A stretch of DNA of 64,000 nt from Streptomyces sp. NBC_01314. Lineage in GTDB: Bacteria > Actinomycetota > Actinomycetes > Streptomycetales > Streptomycetaceae. This document shows positions 17,154-25,780 of this stretch, piece by piece (the stretch's first letter is position 1; each line of letters begins with the position of its first letter). A program made the translations under genes and the position numbers. The notes below the pieces were generated by a model, which was not told where the DNA came from, did not search any database, and saw nothing but the letters and a program-made list of their open reading frames with translations. Location of the stretch: the NCBI RefSeq assembly GCF_041435215.1, contig NZ_CP108394.1, positions 5,084,001-5,148,000 of the forward strand. The letters are read 5' to 3'.

Positions 17154-17201
17154 CGTCCGGCACCGGTCCCTCCCCACGTGGGGAGGGACCGGTGCCGGAC
17201 G
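17154..17201. repeat. 48-base perfect palindrome
   Basis: Two 24-base arms meet with no spacer at the centre CCCCACGTGGGG and match without a mismatch. It lies between the P450 (leftward) and the WD40 fragment (rightward), 251 bases from the first and 100 from the second. It has no T-run on either side. Confidence 0.95.
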
Positions 17202-17300
17202 GCGCGGGGGTGTCGATCCGTGTCAGGAGGACGCGGATCGAGGTCGGTTGTGGAGGTGGCGGAGCTGGGGCGTCGCTGAGGCCGGCCGGGAGCGTGCGAC

Positions 17301-17969
17301 ATGATGTGGCGTGTTTGCGGGCGCTACGCCGGTGGCCTGGACAGCGGCAATCGCTCCCTGACGTTCTCCCCCGACGGCCGCACCCTCTCGATCGTGGCCG
17401 GGAACCGGGCGCTGTACCTGTGGGACGTCAGCGAGCCCGCCCGCCCGGTCCTGCGGGGGTCACCCCTCGCGTTGCGGATCCTGTACACCGACGCGCAGGC
17501 CTACAGCCCGGACGGGCGCGTCCTGGCCACCTCCTACGGCGACCACGACGTCCAGCTGTGGAACGTCAGCGATCCGTCCCACGTCGTCCCGCTCGGCAAG
17601 CCCCTCACCGGCCACAAGGGTTACATCCTCGCCCTCGTCTTCGGTCCGGACGGTCGCACGCTCGCCAGCGGCAGCGCGGACGGCACCATCCGTCTGTGGA
17701 ACGTGGCCGAACCGGCCCGGTCCACCCGGCTCGGCGGAGCCCTCACCGCCCACCGCGGCGCGGTCAGCGACCTCGTCTACAGCCCGGACGGCCGAACCCT
17801 GGCCAGCGGGGGCAACGACAGCACCGTTCACCTCAGGGACGTCACCCGCCCCGCCGACGCCTCCCCCATCGGCCGGTCGATGAGCCCCAACGCCAGGACC
17901 GGTCACTTCCTGTCCTTCAGCCCCGGCAGCAACCTGCTCGGGGTGTCCAGCGGCACCGTGACCAGCTAA
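17301..17969 (+). pseudogene. WD40-repeat protein fragment
   Basis: The 222-residue frame encodes about four WD40 blades, each with SPDGRTL and a following LW(D/N)VS(D/E)P. Full actinobacterial WD40 proteins have seven or more blades, usually behind a long N-terminal HTH or NACHT region. This one starts abruptly (MMWRVCGRYAGG) and ends after a broken blade, so it looks like a remnant of a larger gene, though expression of a short protein cannot be excluded. No ribosome binding site is clear. No partner gene is adjacent. Confidence 0.65.
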
Positions 17970-18314
17970 CAAACGTTTGGCCGGTCATCGGCACGCACGT
18001 GATACCGATCACAACTTGTCAACGCAGTCGAGCAGTCGGCTCCCGTCCCACGACCAGCCTTGTTAGCCTTGGCCATAGCCCGGTCGCTGGTGCATCCCCC
18101 GTCGCCAGCGACCGGGCCCTTTCATGCCTCGGACCCCTCGGACCCCTCGGACCCTCGGGACCCCTCGGACTCTCGGATGGCCTGTACGACCGCCTGTACG
18201 ACGGCCAGGTCGTCCGGCGCGAGGTCGTAGAGGCCGTAGCGGCCGCCCTTGCTCAGCCCGCCAGCAGCACCTGTTGGCGCCGGCCGGCCAGACGCTCCCG
18301 CACCCTCAGCCGTT
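17970..18314 (+). other. Intergenic region with promoter-like site, hairpin and repeats
   Basis: After the WD40 fragment there is a stretch with a TAGCCT -10-like box (18065-18070) followed at once by a strong hairpin. Next comes a tandem run of about nine bases (CTCGGACCC units, 18125-18175). On the minus strand this run lies at the end of a frame reading GGRYGLYDLAPDDLAVVQAVVQAI, which looks protein-like. That frame has no credible start, so a broken small gene is possible. Confidence 0.5.
18078..18117 (+). terminator. Hairpin with 13-base perfect stem
   Basis: Arms GCCCGGTCGCTGG and CCAGCGACCGGGC with a 14-base loop, followed by CCTTTC. It could terminate transcription from the left, or form the leader of a transcript starting near 18076. 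Confidence 0.7.
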
Positions 18315-19022
18315 TCAGGCCTCGTCGTACGGGTCCTGGGGGGCCTTGACCGGCTTGGTGGTGGTGACGTCGAGGTAGGGGACGGCGGTGCCGTTGAGGG
18401 GGTCCTTGGTCCGCTTCGGGGTGTAGGTGCCGGTGACCTCGATCCAGGTGTCGGGCCGGAGGACGGCCGGGAGTTCGCCGGTGAGGGCGATCTTGACGGG
18501 CTGGGCGTCGGCGGCACAGCAGTTGAGCGCCATGCGGACGAGGTACGGGTTGCCGGAACCGTCGAGGGCGAGGAATCCGGTGACCTTGAGCGGGCGGCCG
18601 GCGAGGGCGCGGCCCTTGTCGTAGATCGCGCGGCCGGCGTAGTCGGCGACGCTCAGCCGGAGGGGGCCGTCGGCGGGGAGGGTGGGGTAGCCCCAGGGCT
18701 GCTGCTGGAGCGCCGAGCCGGTGCGCATCGCGGTGTAGGAACCGGCGGCGGGCGGGGCGACCAGGACGAGGGCGAGCAGGGGCAGGACGAGGAGCCAGGA
18801 GACCCGGGGTTCGTGATGGGTGTGCTGCTCGTCGCCCTGGCGCCGCGCCCGGCGTTCGTACAGGACCGTGGCGACAGCGGCGGCTATGAGGACGACGCCC
18901 GCGCCGATGAGGAGGGGGCGGAGGCCGGCCTTGACGTAGCGGAGGTAGAGGTCGGTGAAGCCCGCGTGGAGGAGAGCGCCGCCGGTGAGGAAGAGGATCA
19001 CGGTCTGGGCCTGGCGGTTCAC
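18315..19022 (-). CDS. TIGR03943-family membrane protein
   Basis: A 235-residue protein with two or three N-terminal membrane segments (VILFLTGGALLHAG, LLIGAGVVLIAAAVATVLY, VLPLLALVLVAPPAAG) and a C-terminal extracytoplasmic domain. The C-terminal domain contains MALNCCAADAQPVKIALTG, the cysteine-containing signature of the TIGR03943 family, possibly a metal site. The GTG start overlaps the permease stop (GTGA). This pair is widespread in actinobacteria next to metal-homeostasis genes, and the Zur-like site upstream fits a zinc role. Confidence 0.88.
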   Translation of the reverse strand: MNRQAQTVILFLTGGALLHAGFTDLYLRYVKAGLRPLLIGAGVVLIAAAVATVLYERRARRQGDEQHTHHEPRVSWLLVLPLLALVLVAPPAAGSYTAMRTGSALQQQPWGYPTLPADGPLRLSVADYAGRAIYDKGRALAGRPLKVTGFLALDGSGNPYLVRMALNCCAADAQPVKIALTGELPAVLRPDTWIEVTGTYTPKRTKDPLNGTAVPYLDVTTTKPVKAPQDPYDEA

Positions 19023-20002
19023 AGCAGCACCGCCCCGACGAGGGCCGACACCAGGATCGCGAGGGTGAAGGTGGCTGGGGCGAAGCGGAGCGCGAAGGCG
19101 CGGCCGAAGGTGGCGGTCTGCATGGCGAAGAGTTTCAGGTCGATCATCGGGCCGACGACCAGGAAGGCCAGCCGGGAGGTCAGGGAGAACTGGGTCAGGG
19201 AGGCCGCCACGAACGCGTCCGCCTCCGAGCAGATCGACAGCAGCACGGCCAGAACCGCGAGGGCGAGGATGGCGATGACGGGGTTGTCGGCGGCGGCGTT
19301 CAGCCAGCTCGCCGGGACGACCGCCTTGAGCGTGGCCGCCGCCATGGCGCCGACGACCAGGAACCCGCCGGCGTGCATCACGTCGTGCCGCACCGAGCCC
19401 CAGAAGGCGGCGCCCTTGCTCTGTCCCTCGTAGGACGGCCGCTCCGGCGGGCGCATCCACTCGCCGCGGCCCAGCCGTTGCCACAGCCAGCCCATCGTGC
19501 AGGCCACCAGCAGACTCGCCACGAACCTGGCCAGCACCATCTCGGGGTTCCCCGGGAAGGCCACGGCGGTCGCGGTCAGGACGATCGGGTTGATCGCGGG
19601 GGCGGAGAGGAGGAAGGCGAGCGCCGCCGCGGGTGCCACACCCCGGCGTACGAGGGCTCCCGCCACCGGCACCGAGGCGCACTCGCAGCCCGGCAGCACC
19701 ACCCCGGCCATGCCCGCCACCGGTACCGCCAGCGCGGGCCGCTTCGGCAGGGCGCGGGCGAAGAACGACGCCGGTACGAACACCGCGATGGCCGCCGACA
19801 GCAGCACCCCGATGACCAGGAACGGCAGGGCCTGCACGACCACCGCCACGAACACCGTCATCCAGCTCTGCGTCACGGGGGCGGACAGCAGACCGCGCAG
19901 GGGACCCTGCACCACGACCGCCAGGACCAGCAGCATGGTGAGGACCAGGGGTGGGTCGAGGTGCCGCCCGCGCTGGGGCGCTTCTTCCTTGGTTGTGGCC
20001 AC
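19019..20002 (-). CDS. DUF318/UPF0718 permease
   Basis: A 327-residue membrane protein of about eight helices. The conserved motif GVVLPGCECASVPVAGAL and the repeat LLSAPAINPIVL / LLSICSEADAFVAASL are typical of the YraQ-like UPF0718 permeases. The cysteine pair in PGCECASV is conserved in the family. The substrate is not known; with the TIGR03943 gene it forms a two-gene unit. The GTG at 20002 is chosen because GGAGG lies 11 bases upstream; the frame runs open another 37 codons to 20113 but that segment is not membrane-like. Confidence 0.9.
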   Translation of the reverse strand: MATTKEEAPQRGRHLDPPLVLTMLLVLAVVVQGPLRGLLSAPVTQSWMTVFVAVVVQALPFLVIGVLLSAAIAVFVPASFFARALPKRPALAVPVAGMAGVVLPGCECASVPVAGALVRRGVAPAAALAFLLSAPAINPIVLTATAVAFPGNPEMVLARFVASLLVACTMGWLWQRLGRGEWMRPPERPSYEGQSKGAAFWGSVRHDVMHAGGFLVVGAMAAATLKAVVPASWLNAAADNPVIAILALAVLAVLLSICSEADAFVAASLTQFSLTSRLAFLVVGPMIDLKLFAMQTATFGRAFALRFAPATFTLAILVSALVGAVLL

Positions 20003-20138
20003 GGGGGACGGTACCTCCGTAGGGAACGGCTGGGCCGAGTGGGGCCGGTTCGGCCCCCTTCCCTCCCATACGGCGCTCGCGTCGGGGTTGCTCACGGTCG
20101 TGGCCACGGCCACAGTCCCGACCCCGGGAAAGCCCTTT

Positions 20139-20160
20139 TAGTAATGGGATCCATTTTCAT
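20139..20160. promoter_or_regulatory. Zur-box-like operator
   Basis: An AT-rich imperfect dyad, TAATGGGATCCATTTTCAT, stands out in GC-rich DNA in the gap between the divergent permease and L32 genes. Its right half CATTTTCA matches the half-site of Streptomyces Zur boxes. The gene content on both sides fits zinc control. Confidence 0.6.
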
Positions 20161-20205
20161 GTAGCGTCCGGTCCATCACCTGTGAAGCCTGTGGAGGAGG
20201 ACCCC

Positions 20206-20376
20206 ATGGCCGTACCCAAGCGGAAGATGTCCCGCAGCAACACCCGCCACCGTCGCGCCCAGTGGAAGGCGAGCACACCCCCGTTGGTGCCGTTCACCGT
20301 CGACGGCGCCACCCACCTCGTACCGCAGCGGCTGCTGAAGGCGTACGAGCGCGGGCTGATCCACCCCGAGGGCTGA
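20206..20376 (+). CDS. rpmF: Ribosomal protein L32, cysteine-free form
   Basis: A 56-residue protein starting [23 protein letters not shown], typical of bacterial L32. It has no cysteine, whereas the standard form carries a zinc ribbon. Cysteine-free paralogues replace zinc-binding ones when zinc is scarce and are repressed by Zur in Streptomyces. GGAGGAGG lies five bases before the ATG. It is followed 38 bases later by the COG0523 GTPase gene. Confidence 0.95.
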   Translation: MAVPKRKMSRSNTRHRRAQWKASTPPLVPFTVDGATHLVPQRLLKAYERGLIHPEG

Positions 20377-20414
20377 GGACCGGAGATCGAGGATCCAGGA
20401 TCGAGAGCTTGACC

Positions 20415-21617
20415 ATGGCGAACGAACGGCTGCCCGTCACCGTCCTCTCCGGGTTCCTCGGTGCGGGCAAGACCACCCTGCTGAACCATGTCCTCGCCAA
20501 TCGCGAGGGACTCCGTGTGGCGGTCATCGTCAACGACATGAGCGAGATCAACATCGACGCCGCCCTCGTGCGGGGCGGCGAGGCCTCGCTGTCGCGCACC
20601 GAGGAGCGGCTGGTCGAGATGACCAACGGGTGCATCTGCTGCACCCTGCGCGACGATCTGCTGGAGGAGGTGGACCGGCTGGCGCGGGAGGGCCGTTTCG
20701 ACTATCTCCTCATCGAGAGTTCGGGGATCTCCGAACCGATGCCCGTCGCCGCCACCTTCGCCTTCGCGCGCGACGACGGCGCCACGCTCGGGGATCTCGC
20801 CCGGCTCGACACCATGGTCACGGTGGTCGACGCGGTGAACTTCCTGCCGGAGCTGGCGGGTGGGGACGAGCTCGTGGCGCGGGGGCTCGACCAGTACGAG
20901 GACGACGAGCGCACGGTGAGCGATCTACTGATGGACCAGGTGGAGTTCGCCGATGTGATCGTCCTGAACAAGCTCGACCTCGTCGACGCGGCGACCGCCG
21001 AGCGGCTCGCGGCGACGCTGGCCCGGCTCAACCCGGCCGCGCGGATCGTGCCGGTCAGCCATGGCCGGGTACGGGTCGCGGAGGTGCTCGGCACGGGGGC
21101 GTTCGACCTGGAACGGGCTGAGCAGGCGCCGGGGTGGGTGCGGGAGCTGAACGGGGACCATGTGCCGGAGACCGAGGAGTACGGCATCTCCTCGACCGTC
21201 TTCCGGTCCGAACTGCCCTTCCACCCGGAGCGGTTGTGGACCTTCGTGACCGAGGCGCTCGACAGCGGCGCCTTCGGGCACGTCCTGCGCTCCAAGGGGT
21301 TCTTCACGCTCGCCAGTCGGCCGCGTGTGGTCGGGCTGTGGTCGCAGGCCGGGTCCGTCGCCCGCTTCGAGCCGTCCGCCGCGCGGGACGACGAGGCCGC
21401 GCACGCGCAGGAGACCCCGTACGCACAGGAGTTGGTGTTCATCGGGACGGAGTTGCGGGCGGATGCGCTGTGTTCGGCCCTGGCCGGTTGTCTGATGGGC
21501 TTGGGCGAGGGTGTTCCCGCGGCGGCCGTCGGCGATCCGTTCCCCGCGTGGGACACGTACGGGATCGACGACGCTTGCGAGCACGAGCAACCCGCGCGAT
21601 CCGCCGGGGTGGGCTGA
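20415..21617 (+). CDS. COG0523 (CobW/ZigA-type) metal GTPase
   Basis: A 400-residue G3E GTPase. Walker [10 protein letters not shown] is at 13-21, the metal-binding CICC motif at 73-76, Walker B-like [10 protein letters not shown] and the guanine motif NKLDL follow; the C-terminal CobW_C domain includes [12 protein letters not shown]. Members insert or ferry metals, here probably zinc. The C-terminus ends in a short tail with HEQ. It lies directly after the cysteine-free L32, the usual arrangement for zinc-starvation genes. The ATG is preceded by GAGAGCTTGACC, a weak site. Confidence 0.92.
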   Translation: MANERLPVTVLSGFLGAGKTTLLNHVLANREGLRVAVIVNDMSEINIDAALVRGGEASLSRTEERLVEMTNGCICCTLRDDLLEEVDRLAREGRFDYLLIESSGISEPMPVAATFAFARDDGATLGDLARLDTMVTVVDAVNFLPELAGGDELVARGLDQYEDDERTVSDLLMDQVEFADVIVLNKLDLVDAATAERLAATLARLNPAARIVPVSHGRVRVAEVLGTGAFDLERAEQAPGWVRELNGDHVPETEEYGISSTVFRSELPFHPERLWTFVTEALDSGAFGHVLRSKGFFTLASRPRVVGLWSQAGSVARFEPSAARDDEAAHAQETPYAQELVFIGTELRADALCSALAGCLMGLGEGVPAAAVGDPFPAWDTYGIDDACEHEQPARSAGVG

Positions 21618-21649
21618 CCAGGAGGAGCGCCGGGTGCGGGTCGTGTGTG

Positions 21650-21741
21650 GTTGCTCGCGCAGCTCCCCGCGCGACCAGCCCCACCGGCCCCACCGGCCGC
21701 ACCGACCGCACCGACCGCACCGACCGCACCGACCGCACCGA
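21650..21741. repeat. Dispersed repeat copy plus 9-base tandem repeat
   Basis: GGTTGCTCGCGCAGCTCCCC (21650-21669) is a copy of the dispersed intergenic repeat. It is followed by CCACCGGCC units and about five copies of ACCGACCGC (to 21741). The region lies between convergent genes. Confidence 0.8.
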
Positions 21742-21757
21742 CGATCACGGCCCAGCG

Positions 21758-23926
21758 CTACGCCCCCGTCCTCGCCCGTCTCCCCAACAGCTCCGCCAAC
21801 CCCCGCCGCGTGGCCGCCAGCACCACGCGGTCCTCGGCGCGGAGGACGTACGTGGGCGGCAGGTCCCAGACGAGGCCCGAACCGGCCTCCCCCGGCGCCC
21901 GTTCGGTGTCCGATTCTCCGGGGGCGGCCGTGTCGAGGGCCAGGACCCGCCAGGCGCCCGCGCGGAAGGCCTCCGCGACGGTTCGGCCCTCCAGGCGGGG
22001 GTGGCCACGGACCTCGACGGCGGCGAAGAGGAGGACGCGGCGTTCGACGGGGATCGCGCCCAGGATCTGGCGGCCCATCATCGCGCCGGCGAACGCGGGG
22101 GCGGCGAGGTGCGTGACGCTGCGGCTGCGGGTGAGGGCGCCCGGGTGGGCGGCGCGCAGAGTGCGATAGACGGCGGTGGCGAAGTCGTCGTCGTAGAGGC
22201 GGAGGACGACGCGCAGGTCGGGGCGTACGGAACGGGCGTACAGGCCGGCTTCGAGGTTCGTCGTGTCGGAGCTGGTGACGGCGAGGAGGGCATGGGCGCG
22301 GTGGATCTTGGCGGCCTCCAGGACACCTTCCTGGGTCACGTCGCCGAGGATGACCGGCACCCGTAGACGACGGGCCTCCGCGAGGCCGCGCGCCTCGGGG
22401 TCCACCTCGACGCAGACGACCGGGATGTGGAGCTCCCGCAGGCGGGCGAGCACGCGGGTGCCGATCTTGCCGAGGCCGAGGAGGACGACGTGTCCGGAGA
22501 GGCCGCGCGGCGGTTTGCGCAAGGCGCTGCCGCTGCGGAAGGTGCCGAGGGCCTCCAGGACGGCAGCCAGGAGCACGGGCAGCAGGAGTAAGCCCATCAG
22601 GCCGGAGAGGAGTTGGAGGACCTGGCGGGAGTCGCTCTGGTCGGTCGCCGGGTCGGCGGTCCCGAAGAGGTCGAGGAGGGTCGCGTACGTCGCCTGGAGC
22701 GGGTGCTCCCCGGTGATCACCATCTGGGCGACGGCGAGGGCCAACACACACCCGATCATCCCCGCGAGAGACCACCGCAACCGGCGCGAGAGCAGCGACC
22801 CGAACGCGCCGAAGGCCCCGAGTGATCCGCCGCTCGCCCGGCCGGGCGGGAGCGCGGGTCCCGCGTAACGCACGGTGTCGAGGACGATGGTGCCGCGTCC
22901 GGTGGCCTCGGCCACCGCCCTTTCGTCGGGCAGGAGTTGGGGGCCACGCTCGCCGCTGCCTTCGGAACCCTCGGTTCCGGCGGGGTCGTTGGTCGTGGCC
23001 GACAGAAGCGCGAGCGTGCACAGGCCTCCCGGGCTCTGGCCGCTCCGGCCCGGCGGACGTTCCACGGCCCGCAGCATCAGCCCGTCCGTCTGGACGACCT
23101 TGCTGGTCCCGGCGACGGCGGTCGCGGCCAGCGCGGGCGCGGCCGTGTCGGCGTCGGAGAGAACGGTCGTCGACGCGCCGAAGCCGTCGACCCCGTCGGC
23201 CTCGGCGTCACCCGCCGCCAACGCCGAGGCCTGGTCGAGGAGTTCCTCGATGTACTGCCCCAAGCGACGGTTGTAGAGCCGCAGGACGAGTCGCAGGCGC
23301 GGGTTGAGGCGCCGGGCGGTGAGGGCCGCGCGGATGTTGGTCTCGTCGTCGTCGTACACCAGTGCCAGCGCGGCGGCCCGCTCCACCCCGGCCTCGGCGA
23401 GCACCGCCTCGGTGGCCTCCCCGGCCTCCAGCACCCGCTCGCCGCCGCCCCGGTCGCCCCGCTCTCCGGTCCGGTCGCCGGCCGCCGGATCGCCGACGCC
23501 CGTGGCCCGGTTGACCGCCGCCGTCATCCGGTCGAGGAGCGCGGCGGCGGTCCGGGCGCGCCCGACGACCGGCCGCTGCGCGGTGCGTGCCGTGGGCGGC
23601 ACGACGAGCGTCACCTGTTCCCGGTACACGGTCCGCAGTTCGGCGGCGAGCCGGTGCGCCAGCCCGTCGTCCCCGCAGACGACCATGTGCGCGCCGGAGT
23701 CGGCGGCCGGCCTGCTCCGCGCGCTCGGGACGGGTTGCCGGCCCGCGCCGGGCGGACCGGACGGCGTGCCCGGACCGGGTGTTCCGGATGCTCCGGGTGT
23801 TCCGGGTGTTCCAGCCCGACCGGGCGTCCCGGTCGTGCCGGGCGCCCCGGTTGAGTCGGCCGGGTAGGCCGGACCTGCCTGTCTGCCCGGACCGGTACGG
23901 CTGTTGTGCTGCGAAGGGGTCCCCAC
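21758..23926 (-). CDS. Two-RCK (TrkA-N) membrane protein with collagen-like N-terminus
   Basis: A 722-residue protein. Residues about 25-62 are Gly-X-Y triplets (GAPGTTGTPGRAGTPG and on), then an RCK/TrkA-N domain starts at HMVVCGDDGLAHRLA (near 80). Two membrane helices follow (SLAGMIGCVLALAVAQMVI near 400 and LLSGLMGLLLLPVLLAAVLEAL near 460), then a second Rossmann domain with GLGKIGTRVL. This is the layout of NAD-gated potassium channel-like proteins, but no TVGYG filter is visible between the helices. It is likely an ion-transport or sensing protein. The gene starts with GTG at 23926. Confidence 0.8.
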   Translation of the reverse strand: MGTPSQHNSRTGPGRQAGPAYPADSTGAPGTTGTPGRAGTPGTPGASGTPGPGTPSGPPGAGRQPVPSARSRPAADSGAHMVVCGDDGLAHRLAAELRTVYREQVTLVVPPTARTAQRPVVGRARTAAALLDRMTAAVNRATGVGDPAAGDRTGERGDRGGGERVLEAGEATEAVLAEAGVERAAALALVYDDDETNIRAALTARRLNPRLRLVLRLYNRRLGQYIEELLDQASALAAGDAEADGVDGFGASTTVLSDADTAAPALAATAVAGTSKVVQTDGLMLRAVERPPGRSGQSPGGLCTLALLSATTNDPAGTEGSEGSGERGPQLLPDERAVAEATGRGTIVLDTVRYAGPALPPGRASGGSLGAFGAFGSLLSRRLRWSLAGMIGCVLALAVAQMVITGEHPLQATYATLLDLFGTADPATDQSDSRQVLQLLSGLMGLLLLPVLLAAVLEALGTFRSGSALRKPPRGLSGHVVLLGLGKIGTRVLARLRELHIPVVCVEVDPEARGLAEARRLRVPVILGDVTQEGVLEAAKIHRAHALLAVTSSDTTNLEAGLYARSVRPDLRVVLRLYDDDFATAVYRTLRAAHPGALTRSRSVTHLAAPAFAGAMMGRQILGAIPVERRVLLFAAVEVRGHPRLEGRTVAEAFRAGAWRVLALDTAAPGESDTERAPGEAGSGLVWDLPPTYVLRAEDRVVLAATRRGLAELLGRRARTGA

Positions 23927-24068
23927 GAGGCAGAAGACTGCCTCATCGACGCGACCGGTTCCTTGGTGATCCGGATCACAGTTGGTGGTGTGAGTGCGAC
24001 GGCGGGTGGAAATCCGTACTCAAGAGGGACGGGGCGACGGCGGTGTCCGGATACGAGGATGGGGCGCC

Positions 24069-24809
24069 ATGACCGCAGGGTGGGGTTCGCGCACGACACG
24101 CGCCGCGATGTTCGCGGCCGTCTGTGTGCTGCTCGCCGCCCTGGGCCACGTGATGATGTCCGGCAGCCATGTCCCCTGGTGGGCCATGGCCGCAGGGGCC
24201 GCCGCGACCGGTGCCGTCGGCTGGTGCCTGGCCGGACGTGAGCGCGGGCTCCCGCTGATCACGTCCGTCGTGGTCGCCGCCCAGACGGCCCTCCACTCGG
24301 GCTTCGAGCTGGCGCAGCCGTCGGGCCCGATGGCCGCCAACGGCCCAACGGGCTCGATGAGTTCGACGGTTTCCACCGGCTCGACGGATCTCATGGACAT
24401 GGGTTCCGCCCACATGATTCACACGGTCCCCACGGGTACGGCCGGTCACATGGGCCATGTGGACCACACCGGGTACCTTCTGGACGGCTCGTCCGCGTCC
24501 TCTTCGTCGCTCATGTCCTCACTCGCGTCCATGTACGCGTCCTCGTCCGGCATGCTCGCCGCGCATCTGCTGGCCGCGCTGCTCTGCGGTCTGTGGCTGG
24601 CGTACGGCGAACGCGCCGCCTTCGGGCTGCTGCGGGCCGTGGCCGGCTGGCTGGCCGCACCGCTGCGGCTGTCGCTCGCGCTGCCCGTCGCGGCGGAGCG
24701 TCCGCGCGCCCGGGTGCGCCGCGGCCGTGCGAACCGTTCGCCGCGCCGGCTCCTTCTCGTCCATGCGATCACCTCTCGGGGTCCGCCCGCCGGGACCGCT
24801 GTCATCTGA
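24069..24809 (+). CDS. Integral membrane protein with Met/His-rich loop
   Basis: A 246-residue protein with three N-terminal helices (AAMFAAVCVLLAALGHVMM, WAMAAGAAATGAVGWCLA, LITSVVVAAQTALHSGF), a loop of about 70 residues rich in Met and His (LMDMGSAHMIHT, GHMGHVDH), then a helical region (MLAAHLLAALLCGLWLAYG) and a basic tail. I do not recognise the family with certainty. The loop could bind copper or another soft metal outside the cell. The ECF sigma gene begins 265 bases downstream in the same direction. The ATG follows GAGGATGGGGCGCC. Confidence 0.7.
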   Translation: MTAGWGSRTTRAAMFAAVCVLLAALGHVMMSGSHVPWWAMAAGAAATGAVGWCLAGRERGLPLITSVVVAAQTALHSGFELAQPSGPMAANGPTGSMSSTVSTGSTDLMDMGSAHMIHTVPTGTAGHMGHVDHTGYLLDGSSASSSSLMSSLASMYASSSGMLAAHLLAALLCGLWLAYGERAAFGLLRAVAGWLAAPLRLSLALPVAAERPRARVRRGRANRSPRRLLLVHAITSRGPPAGTAVI

Positions 24810-24981
24810 CGACAGCCGGTTACCTGAGGCGGCCGACACGGCACACGCCTCGGGCTTCGGCCGTACGCCGCCCCCGCGCGTGCCGTACGGCCGGCTTCCC
24901 TTCCTCGCCGGACCGCCGGACGCGTTCCCACGTACGCGCACACCCACCTCGCACCCCGCCCAACCGTCTGTCTGTACGGCT

Positions 24982-25016
24982 GTGCCGCTGTGCCGCTGTG
25001 CCGCTGTGCCGCTGTG
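24982..25016 (+). repeat. 8-base tandem repeat upstream of the sigma gene
   Basis: Four exact copies of GTGCCGCT followed by GTG lie 59 bases before the sigma factor start. The unit is not a multiple of three and lies outside the assigned genes. Confidence 0.9.
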
Positions 25017-25074
25017 TGCGCCCACGTGCCCGTGTCGCTGGTCCGGATCCCGGATGACCCGAAAAGGACACCAG

Positions 25075-25719
25075 GTGATCACCCTTACTCCGCTGCCCGC
25101 GTCGACCCCGCGGACTTCCTCGACCCCGCAGGCTTCCTCGATCCCGCAGGCCCGGTCCACGACCGACGAGTCCATAACCGCCTGGGCGCTCGCCGCCCGC
25201 GGTGGGGACCCGGAGGCCGTCGAGCGGTTCGTCGGCGCGCTGCACCGTGACGTCCAGCGGTTCGTCGCCCATCTCTGCGCGGACCCGCAGGCGGTGAACG
25301 ACCTCACCCAGGACACGTTCCTGCGGGCGCTCGGCAGCCTGCACCGGTTCGAGGGGCGCTGCTCCGCCCGTACGTGGCTGCTGTCCATCGCCCGCCGAGC
25401 GGTGACCGACAGCTTCCGGTACGCGGCGACCCGGCCCCGGCTGTCCGACGTACCGGACTGGCGGCTGGCCGTCGAGTACGCCCAGCCGCGCGGGCTGCCC
25501 GGCTTCGACGACGGTGTCGCCCTCACCGATCTGCTGGGGGCGCTGCCCGAGGAGCGGCGGGAGGCGTTCATACTCACCCAGATGCTGGGGCTGTCCTACG
25601 AGGACGCGGCGGAGCTGACCGGATGCCCGATCGGGACGGTCCGGTCACGGGTCGCCCGGGCCCGGGCCACGCTTGTGGGGTTGCTGGCGGCCGCGGAGGA
25701 GGTTCTGGTGGCTGCGTGA
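25075..25719 (+). CDS. ECF sigma factor
   Basis: A 214-residue sigma-70 factor. Region 2 includes VQRFVAHLCADPQAVNDLTQDTFLRAL and the ARTWLLSIARR segment; region 4 has LPEERREAFILTQMLGLSYEDAAELTGCPIGTVRSRVARAR. The GTG at 25075 has AAAAGGA seven bases upstream; an ATG at 25054 would add seven residues. No anti-sigma gene is adjacent, though the upstream membrane protein could serve as a sensor. It converges on the S9 peptidase gene with a repeat-derived hairpin between. Confidence 0.92.
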   Translation: MITLTPLPASTPRTSSTPQASSIPQARSTTDESITAWALAARGGDPEAVERFVGALHRDVQRFVAHLCADPQAVNDLTQDTFLRALGSLHRFEGRCSARTWLLSIARRAVTDSFRYAATRPRLSDVPDWRLAVEYAQPRGLPGFDDGVALTDLLGALPEERREAFILTQMLGLSYEDAAELTGCPIGTVRSRVARARATLVGLLAAAEEVLVAA

Positions 25720-25726
25720 GGGGGCG

Positions 25727-25768
25727 TGGTTGCTCGCGCCGTTCCCCGCGCCCCTCTCGGGGCGCGGG
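25727..25768. terminator. Dispersed repeat copy forming a 10-base-pair hairpin
   Basis: TGGTTGCTCGCG starts a copy of the dispersed repeat, which ends in a perfect hairpin (CCCGCGCCCC, loop TCTC, GGGGCGCGGG at 25745-25768). It lies between convergent genes and could stop transcription from both sides. Confidence 0.75.
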
Positions 25769-25780
25769 ATGTTGGGGTCG

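Noticed and set aside
20925..23021. A 698-residue minus-strand frame
   Set aside because: It overlaps the COG0523 GTPase and the RCK protein in other frames, and its composition is extreme in Arg and Pro.
24810..25074. Extension of the sigma factor frame upstream to 24457
   Set aside because: The extra residues are Arg/Pro/Cys-rich, cross the 8-base repeat and overlap the membrane protein gene; the coupled ribosome site favours 25075.
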